Shown here in pieces: positions 11,600 to 22,759 of a stretch of DNA of 64,000 nt. A program made the position numbers and the translations under genes. The first letter of the stretch is position 1. Each line of letters opens with the position of its first letter. The notes under the pieces were generated by a model. It had not been told where the DNA came from. It saw only the letters and a program-made list of their open reading frames with translations, and did no database searches. Origin of the DNA: Calliphora vicina (lineage: Eukaryota > Arthropoda > Insecta > Diptera > Calliphoridae); NCBI RefSeq assembly GCF_958450345.1, contig NC_088780.1, positions 158,950,726 through 159,014,725 of the forward strand, read 5' to 3'.

Positions 11600-11770
11600 A
11601 ACGGAAAAATAAATACAAAAAAATATGTTAAATTGCAAAAAACTGAAATTTCGGTTAATCGACACAAAATAATCGGTTTATTTGATATTTGAAATTTGAA
11701 TTATTCGAACAGTTAACCGACCAAAATTAATCGGTTAACCGATTAACGGTTAATCGATTGAATACGCTAG
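11600..11770. mobile_element. hAT-like terminal fragment rich in ggttaatcg
   Basis: Palindromic blocks such as cggttaaccgattaacggtt end near 11765. A related piece in reverse orientation lies at about 25325-25410 (caaataaataaaccgattat and similar). The style matches the hAT-type elements here, but I found no paired end or target duplication. Confidence 0.4.
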
Positions 11771-11924
11771 TACATTAGATGCAAAATTCGTATTGTACTA
11801 TTTATTAGTAAATGGAGTAAAAACAATTTTTGGAAACAATTAACTGCAAACTCTGATGCCCAATTTGTTTACCTCTTGTAAACGCTTTCAGGTTAGAAGC
11901 TCATTTTATTTAGCTCATTTTAAA

Positions 11925-12235
11925 TAAACCCAACACATTGTATGGATGCGAAACGTGGAATGCAGCATCACGTTTCGTTCAATTTGTACAAGTTTTCGGT
12001 AATGGAAGATCCTACATATATGTATATTAACCCTGAACACTTTCGAACAACAAGCTTCCGATCCATATGGAAATTCGAAAACGGATTGGACATATATTCG
12101 ACAGATATTGTAAAGCAAGCCATGGACTGAAATCCGCATGACAGTTGACGAATAGGAAAACCATATCATACCTGGCAACGACAAGTCGAAATTTGGAAAA
12201 ATCTTGTTACGGCCCTATGCTTCTTGTAGGAGTTA
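11925..12235 (+). pseudogene. Decayed C-terminal tail of a non-LTR retrotransposon reverse transcriptase
   Basis: One frame from about 11937 reads LYGCETWNAASR, then after in-frame stops LSNNKLPIHMEIRKRIGHIF and further weak similarity to the W-R-R tail. GCETW and the IGH block are typical of the region after the RT domain in LINE elements. At least three stops break it. It is immediately followed by the tRNA-like module at 12249. Non-functional fossil. Confidence 0.6.
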
Positions 12236-12246
12236 AAAGGTGCCCC

Positions 12247-12307
12247 GATAGACTAGTGTGCTGAACTATTAATCTGAGGGTTATGGGTTCGATTCCCGTC
12301 AGAGACT
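12247..12307 (+). repeat. tRNA-like module behind the LINE remnant
   Basis: An A-box-like tagactagtgtg (12249-12260) and a B-box ggttcgattcc (12286-12296) sit at normal tRNA spacing. The T-arm (atggg, ttcgatt, cccgt) pairs with one G-U. There is no matching 5' acceptor strand, so it is not a functional tRNA. It is likely a tRNA-derived (SINE-like) part of a repeat; a related antisense copy is at 49330-49405. Confidence 0.6.
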
Positions 12308-14108
12308 CTATTTGTATCTGCAGACAAGCAAAAACGCTTCGTATATAATGAGCTCGGTCAGTTTTACGATGGAAAGGAGTGAGAATTTTGAAGTAAAATG
12401 TAACAAAATATGCATTATCAATATATGCCCTAACAAATCGATGCTATTTTAAAGCAAAATATGTGATGTGAATAGATAATTAAATGTGGTCGTTTGAGAA
12501 AAAACTGAAATTTGCATATTGAACCACAATTTAACATTTAATACTTCTTTAAATATAGTTTATAAGAAAACCATTGTATATAATAGCACATGAGGATAAA
12601 AATATCTCTCAAATGTCAAAACAGTCGGTTCAACCAAGTTTAAAATCTAAAGCGACATCTATCGTACAAACATAAAATTTAACAGAAACTCTCTCACATC
12701 CCATAGATGGACATTTGAGAAAGGGTTTGATTTAAGATCATTTCTAATTTAAGATCAACCCTAAATGTTTGTTGGGCAATAGCAAAAATCTCGAATTCAT
12801 ATCCAATAATTAAATAAATTTTGGATATGCATACAATTTACGCAGAACTTTCGCTGCGGCTAGTACTTTTATGAAGAACATTTATAATTAAGAGGAAATT
12901 TAAAAAAAAAACATCAAACAAATAAAGCGAAAAAGTAAAAAAAAATAGTATTAAATTTAGTATTACGGCGAGGCAATTAGACATTGAAAATATAAATAAA
13001 TAATTTCGGGACATCCAATAATTACATTGCTATTTAGCTATACATTACTTGTCTAACTTGTCTAACAAACAATATATCAACTCTTTTAAAGCTCTGTTTG
13101 CAGGTACTTATTATGTCTAGCTCTTACATGTATCTATCTGCATTATTATGCATCATATGCTGCATATACATATATTATATGTGCAACATAAGCTGCAAAG
13201 TCATGTTTTAAATACAAAAAAATAAAAATGAAAATAATTGCTGCACACACATTATCACACTTAAATGAATGCATACATACACAGACACATTTTATGGGGT
13301 TCATTAAATTGGGTCATCACTATCAACAAACTTCCTGCAACAAAAGAGCAACATTTTGTTTCAGTTTTTCTTTTTTTTTGTATTATGTTTTGTTGTATTT
13401 TCACTTTAAAGTTGCTGCTTGTGTTGCATCAATATTTTTGCATACTCTCCGCTCAAAAGCACTTCTTTCTAGCTTCTTTTATAAAAATTGTAAAGCAAAA
13501 TCATCACATTTATATAAAAAACAACAAATTTTTTATGATAACTCAGCAAAACTATTATTTAAGGTTTTATCTGTGTTTATGTTTTTTATATTTAAATATT
13601 AGCTTGTATTGTTTTGTTGCTGCCTGCTGCTGCAGCTACTGTTGCATTGTTATTGTCATTGTATTGTATGTGTCGGTTATTTCTTCCTCATTATATTTAT
13701 TTTTTATACGTTGAATGGCTCCAATTGCACTTTAATTTAAATGTTTTGTCAGAAAGTACAAGTGTTTTGATTTGTGTACTTTTTTTATTACTGTTTATTT
13801 TTGTGTTAATTATAAATTTTAAAAAAAATGAAAAGTAAAAAAATTAAAACAAATTTAGATTAGATTGTTCTTAATGGCATAATTACTAAGATTAGAGAGA
13901 TTAGTCAAATTAGTCACATTAAATAATTGTTTATTTAAATGGTCAGTTGAATGTATGAACGAGATGTGTTTTAGAAACGTGATCAGAGTATTTAAATCAG
14001 GCGGACTTTAGATGGGGGGGATAACATTTTAGTGGTAAATAATGACTAATCTATTTTATATACAGTGATTGACATTCAATATAATGAAAAATTTTCCAAA
14101 TATTCAAT
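12308..14108. other. Non-coding AT-rich DNA
   Basis: Overlapping forward open frames at 13228-13838 are rich in F, L, Y and C from T-rich DNA and show no domain or codon signal, so I treat them as chance. No transposon end was defined. Alternating cat/tgcatat palindromes lie near 13146-13200. Confidence 0.45.
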
Positions 14109-14160
14109 TAAGGACTGAGATCCAAAAATTCTTAACACACGTTTTTCATTAAAACTTTTG

Positions 14161-14351
14161 CTATTGAGATATTCTCCTGAACTGTTTATTCACAATAGTT
14201 AAATTTGTTTGTAACAGCTGTTTATTGTTTACAAAATTCCATCTAAAAATTTCACAACATGGGGAATTTTTTCACGTGAACAAAGTTTATGAACGAAAAA
14301 TGGGAAAAGGGAACATATTTCATGTGAAATATTGATTCGCTATAGGGGTGA
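14161..14351 (-). mobile_element. Truncated copy of a 256-263 bp MITE
   Basis: Ends with ctataggggtga and matches, in reverse orientation, the copies at 18093-18348 and 24234-24496 (shared blocks acgtgaacaaagtttatgaa and aatttcacaac). The other end is missing, and with it the start of the host element's transposase, which points to a deletion at insertion or later. Confidence 0.7.
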
Positions 14352-14514
14352 TTGTTTCTAAAGCAAATCATTTTCAAAAGAGCTCCCAATACTTCCTGTA
14401 GCAAAGCAGTCCGGTTAGCTCAGTACTTGGACTATTTGGTACGAAAAGTTAAAGCCAATGCAGGTTTAAAAACATACAAGACTCAAAAAGTTCCTGACAG
14501 GAACTCTGCTAAAA

Positions 14515-14957
14515 AGTAGACTTGTGCTTAAAGTTCATTTCAATGTCCGCTCATTTTAGTTCATAGTTCAAAAATTAACTAGGTAGCTCTTCTAGTTCAA
14601 TCGCTCTTTTTGACTTTTGAACTACTTTTGAACATGTATTTTAATAAAATATTAATTGTCTCTCTGTTCTGAAATAAAACAATAGATATGATACTAGAGC
14701 TCAAATGCTCCTTGAGTTTTTAATTTGCTGTCAGTTGCCGTATAATTCTGAGAATGGATTCTATCGATTATGACCCTTATTTTTTCACATTATATCGGAA
14801 TTCGTATAAAAAGAAGCAGGAAAAATATCGAAAACACACATTTAGTTGAGAGAGTACATATGAACCATTTTAGTTCAATACTGAACAAAGTTCAGTTAGT
14901 TCAAATAATGGAATCGTTCAATTGAACTAGTTCGTTCATGAACTACCCAAGTCTACT
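14515..14957. mobile_element. 443-bp MITE with agtagacttg ends
   Basis: Opens agtagacttg and closes caagtctact, perfect 10-bp inverted repeats with further sub-terminal pairing (gttcat/atgaac). It is flanked by aaaa on both sides and interrupts the transposase exactly where other copies read ctctgctaaaaa then gacagaac. The inside is rich in gttca/tgaac motifs. No coding potential; superfamily unknown. Confidence 0.75.
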
Positions 14958-15712
14958 AAAAAGACAGAACAAAAAATATACCTGCTGCATAATGGATGAC
15001 GAAACGTATTTTCTGGACAATTTTTCGCAGCTTCCGGGTCAATATTTTTATGTTGCTGATACTCGAGGAAATGTTGCAGAAAATTTCTCCAAAAAGTTCT
15101 TCGTATGGCAAACAATATGCAGTTGCGGCAAAAGAAGCCAAACAATTGTTACAAAGAGCTCTATAAATACCGAAATTTACATCAAGGAATGTTTGCAAAA
15201 AAATATGCTTCCATTCATAAGACTTTTTAATGTGTCCACTTATTTTTGGCCTGATTTTGCATCCTGTCAGAAAGATCTTGAGTGGTAAAAGAACAATAAT
15301 GTGATATTTGTACTAAGAGAGGCAAATCCCATAAACTGCCTGGAGCAAAGGTCAGTGGAGTGATATTGGGCTCTTGTTAAACGAGAATTGAAGAGCACAA
15401 AAGGTGTCCAAAAGTGTGGTAGATTTTAATCGGAGATGGACAACCTGTTCGAACAAAGTGACAGGAAGGGTTTCCGAAAAAAGATTCAAAATATCATCAC
15501 TAGTGATTAGAACTATAAAAATATTTTTTTTTTTATAAATTGTAATGAAATTTCAATCAAATAAAAAAAATCGAAACTGTAAATTAAGAATTTTTCGATC
15601 TCAGTCCTTAATAGACCAAATCCAAAATAAATAAAATTTGTTTGTAATTTTTTGTTACTCAAAAAAGATGATTGGGGGGGGTTTTTATATTGATTTTGTT
15701 ATACCGTTTGTA

Positions 15713-16800
15713 TTGGGTATATGAAATCAAAATTTCGGATTTTGAAACATTTGTACAATATAAATTTATTCAAAGTATTGGCAATTGTTAGCTATGACGT
15801 TTTTCCATCTTTCTGGCAACATATGGATTCTCAGTAGAGTATCCAAAACCGAAACCGAAAACCGGTCAACCGGTTTTTTCATCTTTGTAAACTCCACCGG
15901 TTTAGGTTTTTTTAGCTTTTCGGTTTTTTAACAAACCGGTTTTTGTAAGACGGTTAACCGGTTTTAATTAATTATATTTTCAAACATATTTATGAAAAAC
16001 TTTGATACCATTTTTAAAAATATTGATTTATTTTATAGAAAATTTTAGCATTTGACATTTCGTAAAAGATATAAAATAATTGCATAAAGAATTCAAAAAT
16101 GCTAAATTCCCATTAAATAAAAATGTAATATAAACCGGTTAACCGGTTTTTTTGAAGACAAAAACCAAAACCGCTTAACCGGTTTTTTTAAAGACAATAA
16201 TCGAAACCGGTTTTTTCAAAAACACACTGGAAACCGGTTTTTTAAATTTTTCGGTTTTTTGGACACTATAATTCTCAGCCAAAAGAACTACTCATCTTTT
16301 TTGAGGGCAAGAATGAATCATGCCAATATCGGATACTCTCATAGAGAGCGTTCTGCATCGATAGAAACAAATAGTAGACAGACGGGGCACGGTCTAAATA
16401 CTTTTCAAAAGGTATGTATTGCAACATTTGGTCACATGTTGCAATACATACCTTTTGTCATGAAGGAAAATTGCGGTTTCATGTCTGGCTGAATATTCTG
16501 AACGTGTTTCGGCCAATACTCGCTTATAACGAATCAGTTGAGTTCGGTACTGGTTCCCTTTAATGATCTGGTCACCAAATTCAGATAATTACCTTAGCGC
16601 CATGGATATTTGGTTTTGGGGTCGATTCGGCTGGTTGGCCGGGCTTCACATACGATCTCTTACGCTTCGGATTATTGTAATGGATCTATTTTTCATCGCA
16701 AGTATTGATTCGGTGCAAAAATGATTTTATTTTATTGCGTTCACGGACCATTTTTCAAATTAAAGAAGTAAAGCTAAATTTACCACATATTATGAAATTC
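15713..16800 (-). mobile_element. mariner element remnant M1, antisense
   Basis: Begins ttgggtatatgaaatcaaaa after a TA and matches the ends at 24194 and 61193. Antisense translation gives mariner-like pieces, for example the complement of the block around 16666-16700 (DEK..HYNNPK-like). Stops and frameshifts are everywhere. It is split by the hAT element at 15835-16270 and carries a local 21-bp palindrome at 16407-16456. Confidence 0.7.
15835..16270. mobile_element. Non-autonomous hAT-type element rich in aaccggtt
   Basis: Opens tagagtatccaaaa and closes ttttttggacactata, flanked by the identical 8-bp duplication attctcag (15827-15834 and 16271-16278). The target is a mariner remnant. The palindrome aaccggtt or ggttaacc occurs many times within the 436 bp. 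No open frame. Confidence 0.85.
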
Positions 16801-18092
16801 GGGCAACATTTGTCCCCAGTCCCCATACAAGGTCCCCTCAGAAAATGACTTGAACTTTGATAACTGTCTTAAAATTATAAATATTTTGATGAAATTGGAC
16901 AAATTATATGTATATGAACCTAAATCTTTCTACCAAATTTGAGAGGATTGATCCATAATTGACCCGCCATATAGCCGAATATACAATTTTTCTTGTTTGT
17001 TTTAGTTTTGCCAATGCTAAAAAGTATAAATACTTTTTATAAATGTATTTTTGTTAAGGCTGGGAAATTTCCGTATGTTTTACTTTTAATATTAACTGTA
17101 TTAAGTATTTTTTTTACCAAACCAAGGTTTTTAATTCAAAACAAGCGTGGACACGACCTTTAAGACATTTTGACAACTTGACCTCGTTTATTTTTGATAT
17201 GACAATACATAATTATATTTCAAATTTTAATTCAAACCTACTTGGAACACTTAACGCCCATGTCTCCTTTTATTTCAATAAATAATTAATTAAAAGTACG
17301 TGTACGTACTTATTTAAAACAAAATTGAAATTTAACCTAATTTTTGTTTTTAAAATAAAATCTTTTTTTGTTTTAATAACACTTTATTGCTCATAAAAAT
17401 ATTTGTATTTGCCGGTTTACTATAAATATTTGTATGTTGGCGTAGATTTATTTACTAAAAATATTTCTCTGTGTGTTTGTATATAAAAAAATAATCGTTA
17501 CCCAAACAATTTAAACGAATTTCTTGACACTGCCTAATAAATAAATCTTCGTCTATACAATCATTTAGATCGATTGCAAAAAAAAGCGGCATTAAACTAC
17601 ATAAATAGAAAAATGTATAAAATAAAATATTTAAACCGAGAGTAGGTGAAACGCCATGTGTTTACAAGAATTGAAGAATTGAATAAGGCACACAAAAGCA
17701 GAGTCGATTCGAGTCTAGACAAAAAAAAAAAGAGCTTGACTTGAATGGGCGCCAGATTCATTATGTGTCGACTTTTAGGATTTGAGTATTAAAATGGTGT
17801 TCATGATGTGGGTTTTCTGTTTTTCAACACCGCTAGCCATTCTTAAAATGAGAAACAAAAATATATTACAATAATTTGCATTTAAGTTAAATTTGCTGTA
17901 AACAACAAGATTTTTGTTTGATTTTCAATTTCTTTTCTGTTTCTATATAAATGAAGAGCAAGTGAAGATTGTAAAATTATTGAAATTGTATAGGTAGTTG
18001 ACTTTGATCAAATATTTGACAAAATTCATAACTACTTAAGCGTGGTCAAATTTGGGTTTATGAATTGAGCTATCATCCTTTGTATTTAATAA
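16801..18092. other. AT-rich DNA without a recognised gene
   Basis: A stretch at about 16855-16995 resembles the wording of the interspersed repeat family (gaaattgg, atagccgaatata) but is too diverged to bound. A palindrome aagtacgtgtacgtactt lies near 17294-17311. Nothing coding was seen. Confidence 0.45.
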
Positions 18093-18348
18093 TCACCTCT
18101 ATCGCGAATCAATATTTCACATGCAATATTTCCCTTTTCCTTTTTTCGTTCATCAACTTTGTTCACGTGAAAAAATTCCCCTTGTTTTGAAATTTTTAGA
18201 TGTAATTTTGTAAACAATAACTGTTACGAACAAAATCAACTATTGTGAATGAAAAGTTCATGGGAATTTCACGATAGCAATTTTCCCTTCGAGGGAAATG
18301 GATATTTCATGGGAACAAAATTTCACATGTTATTGCCGATAGGGGTGA
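18093..18348. mobile_element. 256-bp MITE, tcacccctatcg family
   Basis: Opens tcacctctatcgcgaatcaa and closes cgataggggtga. It shares its interior (ttcacgtgaaaaaattccc, cccttcgagggaaat) with the copy at 24234-24496 and the partial copy at 14161-14351. No coding potential. Confidence 0.8.
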
Positions 18349-18567
18349 ATAACGTTAAACGTTTGTGAATCGGATTCCTTATTCTTTCGCCATTCTTTAC
18401 ATATAATTTCAGAGCACTTAAAACTAATTTGTGCAAAATTTGATCAAACAGAATTCCGGGGGGACGTTTGTATAAGGGCTAGGTGAAATCATTTGATTGT
18501 ACCACTCAAGACCTTGCTTACCATAGTGACAGGATGCCAAATCAGGCCAAAAATAAGCGGACACATT

Positions 18568-18678
18568 CAGCCCAATTATGAATAAAAAATTCCGCGGGAG
18601 TTTGTTCCCATAGAATTTACATAGGAAAAATGAGAAAATGGAAAAACTCCCGGGGAATTTTTATTCATAATTGGGCTG
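18568..18678. mobile_element. 111-bp fold-back element
   Basis: Opens cagcccaattatgaataaaa and closes with its complement ttattcataattgggctg. Almost the whole element pairs with itself. A second copy is at 62764-62875 and a half copy at 52289-52329. Compared with the intact site near 32062, it replaced about 10 bases of its host transposon. Confidence 0.8.
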
Positions 18679-19954
18679 ATGAATGGAAGCATAATTTTTT
18701 GTAAACATTCCTTGATGTAAATTTCGGTAGTTATAGATCCCTTTGTAACAAATGTTTGGCTTTTTTGCCGCAACTGAATATTGTTTGCCATAGCAAGATC
18801 TTTTTGGGAAAATTTTCTGCTTTTGGGTCCTAAACTTTTCTACAACATACGTTTCGTCATCCATTATGCAGCTGGTATATTTTTTATAAAATTTGACTTC
18901 AATTTCTGTGCTCCGACTTTGACCTCTAAATTTTTAGCACAGTTTCTATCAGGAACTTTTTGAGTCTTGTAAGTTTTTAAACCTGCAATTGCTTTAACTT
19001 TTCGTACCAAAGAGTCCGAGTACTGAGCTAACAGGACTGCTTTCCTACTGGATGTGCTGAGAGCTCTTTTGCAAATGCTTTCTATTTATTGGCTTTAGAA
19101 ACATCATGTGGACCATTCCTTCTCCCTGAACCAGGTTTTCTATCAACGGACAAGTTCTCCCGATACTGTTTAATAACATTAGAATCAGTTTGACGGCAGA
19201 CCTTTGATTGTTAGGCCAACGTTTTGTAGAACCAAGTTGGGTTTTGTTGAAAATATTTAATATAGAGATGCCAAATAGGGAATCCCGTTCCCGAAAATCC
19301 CGGGATTTCCGGGATTTCTTAAATCCCGAAGCCCGCGATTTTTTAATATTAAATCCCGGGATGTTCGGGATTTTCCAAATCCCTTTTTTCATAAATAAAT
19401 AGGGGAAATCGTAATTTTTGTGTGTTTTTTCATGCATTTTGACATTCTACATGCCCGAATATCGCAAAGTGATGTTCAGCAAAGTTATTAAGCTCAACTC
19501 CTGCTACAACATCGTTAATAAAGTAAAGCGGTTTTTTTTTTTTTTTTTTTTTTTTTTGGAGGAGCTCGAACAAAATGAAAATATTTCGATTGCTCAAATG
19601 CTAAAAGATATTATTAATAAATGTAAAAACCCAAATAACAATAACGAAATCAAGTTATAATGTAGATTTGCAACTTGCAAAAGATAATTTTATTTCTGAA
19701 GGAACAATAGGAAAATACTTGCAGATTTGTTATAAGTACCCAGAAAAAACTTTACTTACTTAGTAAGCCAGCATGTAACATTGGAGCCAAGGCATAACTA
19801 CTTATTATTTGACTGAAACACTACTTATCTGTGTTCGAGATTTTTAAAAAATTCATGGGTCAAGCTTACAAATGTACTTACAATCAGTTGAGAAATAAGT
19901 AGTAAATTCACAACAAGAATATGTAGCTAAAAAAAACAAAAAAAATATTGCCTT

Positions 19955-20025
19955 GTGTGGGAATCGAACAGTCACATTATTTGCTTGTGTTTGATAGTCA
20001 AGCTGCTAACTCACTGCTCCATGTA
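19955..20025 (-). repeat. tRNA-like module 1 in nested element
   Basis: On the minus strand an A-box-like gcagtgagttagcagc is followed about 40 bases later by the B-box tgttcgattccca. This order and spacing are those of the internal RNA polymerase III promoter of tRNA genes. No full acceptor stem pairs, so it is tRNA-derived rather than a working tRNA. Confidence 0.6.
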
Positions 20026-20104
20026 CGAGTTATTTTATTGTAAGTTAACAATAGTTTTAACATCAACATATAAATGAATATGATATGAACAATAAAATTA
20101 ATGG

Positions 20105-20175
20105 CTTTGACAGGTGGCGAACCACTAACCTCCCGTTTTCCAGTCAAACACACTAGATAGCTGTGCTAAATGCAA
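20105..20175 (-). repeat. tRNA-like module 2 in nested element
   Basis: On the minus strand tttagcacagctatc, then tgtttgactgg, and the B-box-like gtggttcgccacc follow in tRNA order. The T-arm closes (gtgg with ccac). It is a diverged second module in the same orientation as module 1. Confidence 0.5.
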
Positions 20176-20787
20176 AAGTTCATTACCAGCCTGTATAAAA
20201 ATAAGTACTTATTCTAGTAAATAAAATAATGTGCTGGGTAACCACCACTCTTTACAAAAGAATGCATGAAATAACTAGTTGTCATTACAAAAATTCACAA
20301 AATTTTTGCTGGGTATGTATTTGCAAACGGTTTTGCCAATGTGAAAGATGTTTTTCGGCAGCAGCATACGTCGGAAACAAAATTCGTTCCAGAATGGCAG
20401 ATGAAACCATACATGCAATAGTATGCTTTTTAGTGTCTAATAAAAATTAAATGCTAAAGAAAAAATTTACTTTCAATTGTAAAGACGTAATTATGTACGT
20501 TTCTTTCGGGATTTTAGATTCCCCGAAACCCCTGGTCGGGATTTCGGTATTCTTTACCAAATCCCGAACCCCGGGATTTTCAAAAATCAGTCCCATTAGC
20601 ATCTCTAATTTAATAATTTTAGTACGCAGTTTTTTCTCGTCACTCAATTGAATCATTCAAACATTGAATGAATTTTATTATGAATAAATTCATTTGAATT
20701 TGAATAATGCTAAGGAATTTGAATAAAGCTAATGAATTTGTTTAGTTGGATATGGATTTATGGAATGAATTTCTGACATTTTTATAC

Positions 20788-21398
20788 AATTCACCATGAG
20801 TGGCAAGGGAATATATAAGTTTGTCATTCTGTTTGTAATTTCTACAATTTGTATGTGCGACCACACAAAGTATATATATTCTGGATCGTTATAGATAGCG
20901 AAGTCGTCTTACAAATTCTCCCGGGTCGGTTGCTATTTAAAATCGAGAAAATCGGCCCACAAATGACTGAGATATAAGGAAAAAACCGGGACAACCTAGA
21001 TTTTTACCCTATTTTTTATCTATATCTGGATTACTAAGTCATTAATATAGACAATATGGATATCTAATGATAGATATTTCAAAGTTCATTGCAACGATGT
21101 ATATAAGGCTATATTAATTTGGACCTACAATGGGCCAAAATCGGGAAAAATATTTTTTAACCTGAATTTTTTTTGGCATAAATTTTTTCACTATTTGAAA
21201 AAATTGGACTATTGGAAATTGCAAAAAGATTAAAACAAATACAATTTCGAAATAAATTTTTTTTAAAAATTTTGAAAAAAAAATTTTTTTTACAAAAATT
21301 TCAAAAAAAAATTAAATTTTGTCTACCGACCAATATTTAAAATTTGGTGAAGGGTATATAAGATTTGGTACAGCCGAATATATGTAGCTCTCTTGTTA
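20788..21398 (+). mobile_element. Interspersed repeat, most complete copy (tatacccttcacc family)
   Basis: Begins near ttcaccatgagtggcaaggg and ends ggtgaagggtatataagat, then cagccgaatata. The ends of the family carry tatacccttcacc and its complement. It shares tattctggatcgttatagat and the block gaaaaaaccgggacaacc with the other copies. No coding potential was found; it is a common fly-type repeat whose class I cannot name. Confidence 0.7.
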
Positions 21399-22757
21399 AT
21401 TTTGAATTAAGATTGTAGTGAATTAGTCTTAAATCTGATCTCAGTCCATACTTTGAAAGCATTATAATGTTTTGCTAAGCCAGCTATTAACAACTTAAAC
21501 TTGAATGCAATTGAATTTGCCTAATGGCCGCTCTGTCAACACTATTTGACATAACAACTCAATTAATTTTGAAAGCCATAATCCACAGAGTAATTGTTTA
21601 AAAAGTTTTCCAAATATGTGTGCAAATATTAAATTAAAACATTAACAGTTTTGTCATGTTCTATGAGACATTGTTGTTGCCGTTGCAAAATTTATAATTA
21701 TAATTAAGACACTGCTCTAAGTGTTATTAGAATTTAACAAAAGTTGTCATTCAGCTCTCTTGCACATGTTCATCATCTTGTTATCATGTAAGTAATAATC
21801 TATATAACAAACTATTCATCTTTAGACTCTATATATAGTTAGACATATATATGACATTATTAGATGATGTTTTTGATGCTGTTTGCATTGCTATCTACTA
21901 TATAATTTTGAATATATTTAATTAAAACATTCAAACACATACGAATGCATTACATTACATTACACTGTACTCCTCTTTTCAGTACAGTGCACTGAGTAAG
22001 TAAAGTACATACTTGTATGTATTTCAAATATGTATATTTGGTGTTTTTTTGTTGTTGGTTTTTGTGTTGCATTGTTTTCGTATTGTTTTTGGTTTTTTTT
22101 TTATTTCAAGTTAAAACAATATATTCAGGCATATCAAATGATTGCGATAAAATATTAATGACATGCACTGAATTTAGTCAAGTATGTAATTAAAACAACA
22201 GCTTTTAGTTCTCTCGATCGTTTGTTGTGTATTGCGTTATTTTTGTTTTGTCAAGTTTGATAGATAGATAGATGGATGGATGGATGGTTAGACAGACATT
22301 CAGTCAGTTAGTTGAATGTATAAATTGTTTTTGGAATAAAACAATAAACACACAAACACACAGTCTGTGTTATTCGCAAAAATAAAACAAACATAAAAAA
22401 TACGTATAAGATTAGATGTGAGGTTATTTGTCAAAACTTTGTAAATTAGACATTATGAGTCATACCCAATTTATTTCAGTTTTGTTTTTTTTGTTAATTA
22501 ATTTTTGTTTGCTATTTTCAGCTTAGTTGTTTAATAATAATATTTTTTGCAAACTTGTTTTTTGTTTATAAATAAACAAATATTAATGAATGAATATATT
22601 AAATTTATTCCAATTTTTGGGCCATTTGAATATCAATTATTGTTAGTCATATTTATTCACATACAGGTTATCTAAATGCAAAGTGTTATTTGAAAGTTCA
22701 CATAATTATTTAGACGGTAATCGAGAGTTTAGATTTTTATAGTTTCAAACTTTGATA
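21399..22757. other. AT-rich DNA with a microsatellite
   Basis: No gene seen. A GATA/GATG tetranucleotide run lies at about 22259-22287. The remainder is AT-rich with TTG-rich stretches near 22040-22110. Confidence 0.5.
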
Positions 22758-22759
22758 TA

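Larger units (their letters stand above)
14111..15608 (+). mobile_element. ITmD37E-like Tc1/mariner element, defective
   Basis: The left end (aggactgagatccaaaaatt, from 14111) and right end (ending gatctcagtcct at 15608) are 25-bp inverted repeats with one mismatch, each flanked by TA. The transposase frame at about 14938-15288 keeps the block CCIMDDETY with the first catalytic aspartate and YFWPDFASC with the second. The third acidic residue (VE before YW, 15358-15360) is followed at once by a stop. The N-terminal DNA-binding part is mostly lost and the element is split by two smaller insertions. Naming follows remembered mosquito ITmD37E transposases. Confidence 0.8.
19739..20313. mobile_element. 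575-bp TA-flanked element carrying two tRNA-like modules
   Basis: Opens cccagaaaaaac and closes tttttgctggg, with TA on both sides (19737-19738 and 20314-20315). Inside, antisense, are two tRNA-like modules (about 19955-20025 and 20105-20175). There is no transposase. Because it sits inside the hAT element, it arrived later. Confidence 0.7.
19263..20607. mobile_element. hAT element with 8-bp TSD and transposase remnant
   Basis: Opens tagagatgccaaatag and closes ttagcatctcta, flanked by identical atttaata (19255-19262 and 20608-20615). The empty site is visible in the related transposon near 32665. A forward frame at about 20340-20450 reads RCFSAAAYVGNKIRSRMADE, then a hydrophobic stretch, which matches the hAT C-terminal dimerisation domain style. 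The upstream catalytic region is gone. A TA-flanked element (19739-20313) is nested inside. Sub-terminal blocks are cccgggat-rich. Confidence 0.88.
18505..20645 (-). mobile_element. ITmD37E-like element fragment, antisense, twice interrupted
   Basis: Antisense translation gives transposase blocks such as NICYKGIYNYRNLHQGMF in a shifted frame, and MDDETYVVEKF at 18864 leftward. The N-terminal DNA-binding part runs through about 19050-19254. Insertions at 18568-18678 and 19263-20607 break it. The start codon region at about 20640 reads ATTGAGTGACGAG, so ATG is lost. Terminal repeats are missing on both sides. Confidence 0.75.

Noticed and set aside
12247..12307. Functional tRNA gene
   Set aside because: A- and B-box-like sequences are present, but there is no acceptor stem and the anticodon loop is unclear. 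A related decayed copy exists at 49330.
9698..13016. One large hAT element bounded by gggatgtcccga and its complement
   Set aside because: There is no 8-bp duplication and no transposase remnant between. The motif is short enough to occur by chance.
13228..13838. Three overlapping forward frames of 74-149 codons
   Set aside because: All three frames are open together because the DNA is T-rich. There is no domain, start context or bounded exon.
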